64,000 nucleotides of DNA. Origin: Mesorhizobium norvegicum (GTDB lineage Bacteria; Pseudomonadota; Alphaproteobacteria; Rhizobiales; Rhizobiaceae). Position 1 is the first letter of the stretch. Each line of letters begins with the position of its first letter. Below the pieces are notes generated by a model. It worked only from the letters and a program-made list of their open reading frames with translations, did no database searches and had not been told where the DNA came from. Made by a program: the position numbers and the translations under genes. The stretch spans positions 25,386 through 89,385 of the forward strand of contig NZ_SMYZ01000053.1 of the NCBI RefSeq assembly GCF_004919685.1, in the 5' to 3' direction. Positions 62,808 to 64,000 of this stretch are shown here, piece by piece.

Positions 62808-62859
62808 CCGAAAGACCCGCCGCCCCATTTGCGGAGCGACGGGTCCTCACCCACCCCAA
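62808..62859 (-). ncRNA. Candidate sigma-54-driven small RNA, copy 1
   Basis: Starts about 12 nt after the -12 element at 62870-62871 and ends in a hairpin (GACCCG with CGGGTC, 62845-62814 on the minus strand) followed by TTTC. Length would be about 50 nt. The promoter and terminator are homologous to those of copy 2 while the middle differs. No coding frame with a ribosome site is present. Transcription is not shown. Confidence 0.45.
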
Positions 62860-62867
62860 ATCTGTCA

Positions 62868-62886
62868 ATGCAATTGCGATGCCAAA
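62868..62886 (-). promoter_or_regulatory. Sigma-54-type promoter 1
   Basis: Minus-strand TTTGGCATCGCAATTGCAT has GG and GC ten bases apart, the -24/-12 spacing of RpoN promoters. It differs from the TGGCAC-N5-TTGCA consensus at one base. Confidence 0.55.
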
Positions 62887-63122
62887 CCTATTGACCCATT
62901 AAGGGTCACCACCGGACCAGCGGCGGACCTGGCGACCGCTTGGCTTTGGCGCCCTCCTCCAGCGTTCGTCGCGGGCTATCATCCAAAAGGCTGTATTCCA
63001 ACAACTCAAGCAAGAGCGATACACTCACTATTCGGCGCAGCTTCCCTCAAAGCGCCGCCGGTATAGGCTCGGCGTCCCTCTGGTTTGTTCAGTGTCAAAG
63101 GACGGTGCCGGGCTGAGACTAA

Positions 63123-63212
63123 AATATTAAACCCGCCGCTCCATTCACGGCAGCGGCGGGCCGCCCCCTAGGGATAAACGGGGACCTGCCGGGGTGTTGG
63201 TCTACCCAGCAG
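63123..63212 (-). ncRNA. Candidate sigma-54-driven small RNA, copy 2
   Basis: Begins about 12 nt after the -12 element at 63223-63224 and ends at a terminator whose stem CCCGCCGCT/AGCGGCGGG is followed by TTTAATATTTT. About 90 nt. The internal region has a C-rich stretch (CACCCCGGCAG) and a CCCC/GGGG hairpin. The terminator arm (CCCG.CGCT...AATGG.GCGGCGGGT) matches copy 1. No good open frame. Expression is not shown. Confidence 0.5.
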
Positions 63213-63220
63213 TGCCAGCG

Positions 63221-63239
63221 ATGCAATTGCGGTGCCAAA
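63221..63239 (-). promoter_or_regulatory. Sigma-54-type promoter 2
   Basis: Minus-strand TTTGGCACCGCAATTGCAT contains TGGCAC, five bases, TTGCA: a full consensus RpoN -24/-12 promoter. About 20 bp upstream (AATGGCTCAATA) is also conserved with copy 1. Confidence 0.65.
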
Positions 63240-63325
63240 TGTATTGAGCCATTACGAGGCACTCTTTGACTTGGTTCCCGGCTTGGCGCTATCGAACGTC
63301 GGTTTCCAGTCGCGGTTGCGCTGCT

Positions 63326-63589
63326 TTAGAGGACCGCTGCCGACAACAACAGGATGAGGCCGATCCCCATCATCAGCAGGCCTGGCCAGTTCTGCGACAG
63401 GCCAAGGAAGCCGAGGCCGCGCCGACGCGGCTCAAGTGTCGGACCTGGGGTTGCGAGATTTGGCGTTGGGCGATCGGGCCTAGCAGGAGAAGGCGTCGGA
63501 TCGCTCAGTCGCCCGCGCCTTAGAACCGCGCCGGCCATGTACACAACGCCAGCGACAGTAAGCAACGCTCCAATGATGATGACGGCCAT
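63326..63589 (-). CDS. Small two-helix membrane protein
   Basis: 87 aa. Two hydrophobic segments (AVIIIGALLTVAGVVYMAGA and LLMMGIGLILLLSAAVL) flank a Pro/Arg-rich loop (DPTPSPARPDRPTPNLATPG). No family recognised. The ATG at 63589 lacks a strong ribosome site, so the start is uncertain. It lies in the gene-poor right end. Confidence 0.6.
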   Translation of the reverse strand: MAVIIIGALLTVAGVVYMAGAVLRRGRLSDPTPSPARPDRPTPNLATPGPTLEPRRRGLGFLGLSQNWPGLLMMGIGLILLLSAAVL

Positions 63590-63681
63590 TTGGAGAGAAC
63601 GGTGAAGATACCCAGCGGTTCCACCCAAAAGCCCCCTACGACCTTACCGTCGATATAGAAAGGCCGTTGGCTCTGCAGGAT

Positions 63682-63759
63682 CTAGCGATTCTTGGGCTTG
63701 ATCTCCTCGATCTTGGCGCCCTCGCCGACCCCGTAGACTGACACCCCGACAAGGCGCAT
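63682..63759 (-). pseudogene. Fragment of a small gene
   Basis: 25 codons from an ATG at 63759 ending GAKIEEIKPKNR and TAG. The end resembles QIEEITPKVKR of the interrupted gene at 62470-62640, so this may be the 3' remnant of a related gene. It is too short for a firm call. Confidence 0.35.
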
Positions 63760-63768
63760 AGTTCGCTC

Positions 63769-63948
63769 ATGTCGCTGCCTCAACGCACCGATCTAGCGAA
63801 CGACAATGGCACACCTGAAGACCATCTGGCGGCCGCTACTGCTGCCCTTTTCGCTTCGCTGAAGGATCTGGACGCTTCCATTGAAGTGCTTGCCAGCAAG
63901 ATCAAAGCGCCTGCGGAGGGAGCGTCGCATCTGTGGCCTACACGGTGA
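63769..63948 (+). CDS. Small hypothetical protein
   Basis: 59 aa. MSLPQRTDLANDNGTPEDHL followed by a helix AAATAALFASLKDLDASIEV. Not recognised. Hydrophilic and possibly helical, with no signal peptide. Its end overlaps the start of the next open frame by 16 nt. Ribosome site is weak. Confidence 0.4.
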   Translation: MSLPQRTDLANDNGTPEDHLAAATAALFASLKDLDASIEVLASKIKAPAEGASHLWPTR

Positions 63949-64000
63949 TTTGGTACGGGAAAAAGGGCATCGTGGAGAAGACGCCATTTGATGCCGAGAA
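63933..64000 (+). CDS. Start of a hypothetical protein (partial)
   Basis: From a GTG at 63933 the frame reads MAYTVIWYGKKGIVEKTPFD and runs off the window. GGAGGGAG lies 11 nt upstream. The sequence looks like a small rhizobial hypothetical protein, but the rest is missing. Confidence 0.5.
   Translation, partial: MAYTVIWYGKKGIVEKTPFDAE

Noticed and set aside
62347..63066. Plus-strand frame of 239 codons in the right end
   Set aside because: Composition is Pro/Arg-rich with no domain or good ribosome site, and it overlaps the interrupted minus-strand gene and a sigma-54/hairpin unit.

Overview
The window looks like chromosomal DNA of a Rhizobiales alphaproteobacterium, most likely Mesorhizobium or a close relative. 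This is inferred from the high-GC codon use, a GapR (DUF2312) gene, the obgE-proB-proA-nadD-rsfS-rlmH-envC-ctpA-rppH gene order, a 6S RNA beside the 5-formyltetrahydrofolate cyclo-ligase gene, and several families of intergenic palindromes typical of that group. No phage, IS element, rRNA operon or CRISPR array was seen.

Layout. 0-13 kb is a patchwork of small units: a secreted orphan protein, a DUF1304 membrane protein, an M32 carboxypeptidase, a VapBC-type toxin-antitoxin pair, an ABC exporter, rpmE, a TetR/NmrA/anthrone-oxygenase unit with a clear operator, a SelW-like protein, YebC, an ArsR/SRPBCC/SRPBCC unit, TerC, a YmdB-like phosphoesterase, 5-FCL and 6S RNA. 13-18 kb holds a MoxR ATPase and a CoxE-type VWA protein separated by a GNAT gene and a hicAB locus whose toxin gene is frameshifted, then an MBL-fold protein and msrB. 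18-23 kb has small hypotheticals, gapR and pyruvate carboxylase. 23-29 kb is a complete branched-chain amino acid ABC transporter (livK, small membrane protein, livF, livG, livM, livH). 29-34 kb is a hydroxyproline catabolism cluster (epimerase, FAD oxidase, DapA-family deaminase) with a divergent GntR regulator and palindromic operators.

34-45 kb includes an HxlR regulator carrying an 18-bp tandem repeat, an NTF2/SDR pair, mmsA with a divergent LysR gene, a translationally coupled pair of lipoprotein phospholipases (a PLA2 fold and a PLD/cardiolipin-synthase fold), and an alanine catabolism group (dadA, two Rnk/GreA-type genes, alr). 45-60.5 kb is the conserved Rhizobiales housekeeping block: rppH, a COG2861 deacetylase-like gene, ctpA, envC, rlmH, rsfS, (mscS and an MFS gene), nadD, proA, proB, obgE, an EEP hydrolase, a GNAT gene, rpmA and rplU. 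After tRNA-Ser(CGA) at 60.9 kb the sequence becomes gene-poor, with small hypotheticals, broken genes, and two homologous sigma-54-promoter/hairpin units that look like tandem small RNA genes.

The observations most worth following up are the coupled PLA2-PLD lipoprotein operon, the tandem sigma-54 small RNA candidates near the right end, the broken hicA beside an intact hicB, the palindromic repeat that now encodes the start of an FAD oxidase, and the two 18-bp coding tandem repeats in unrelated genes. All functional calls come from reading the sequence; no database search was run.
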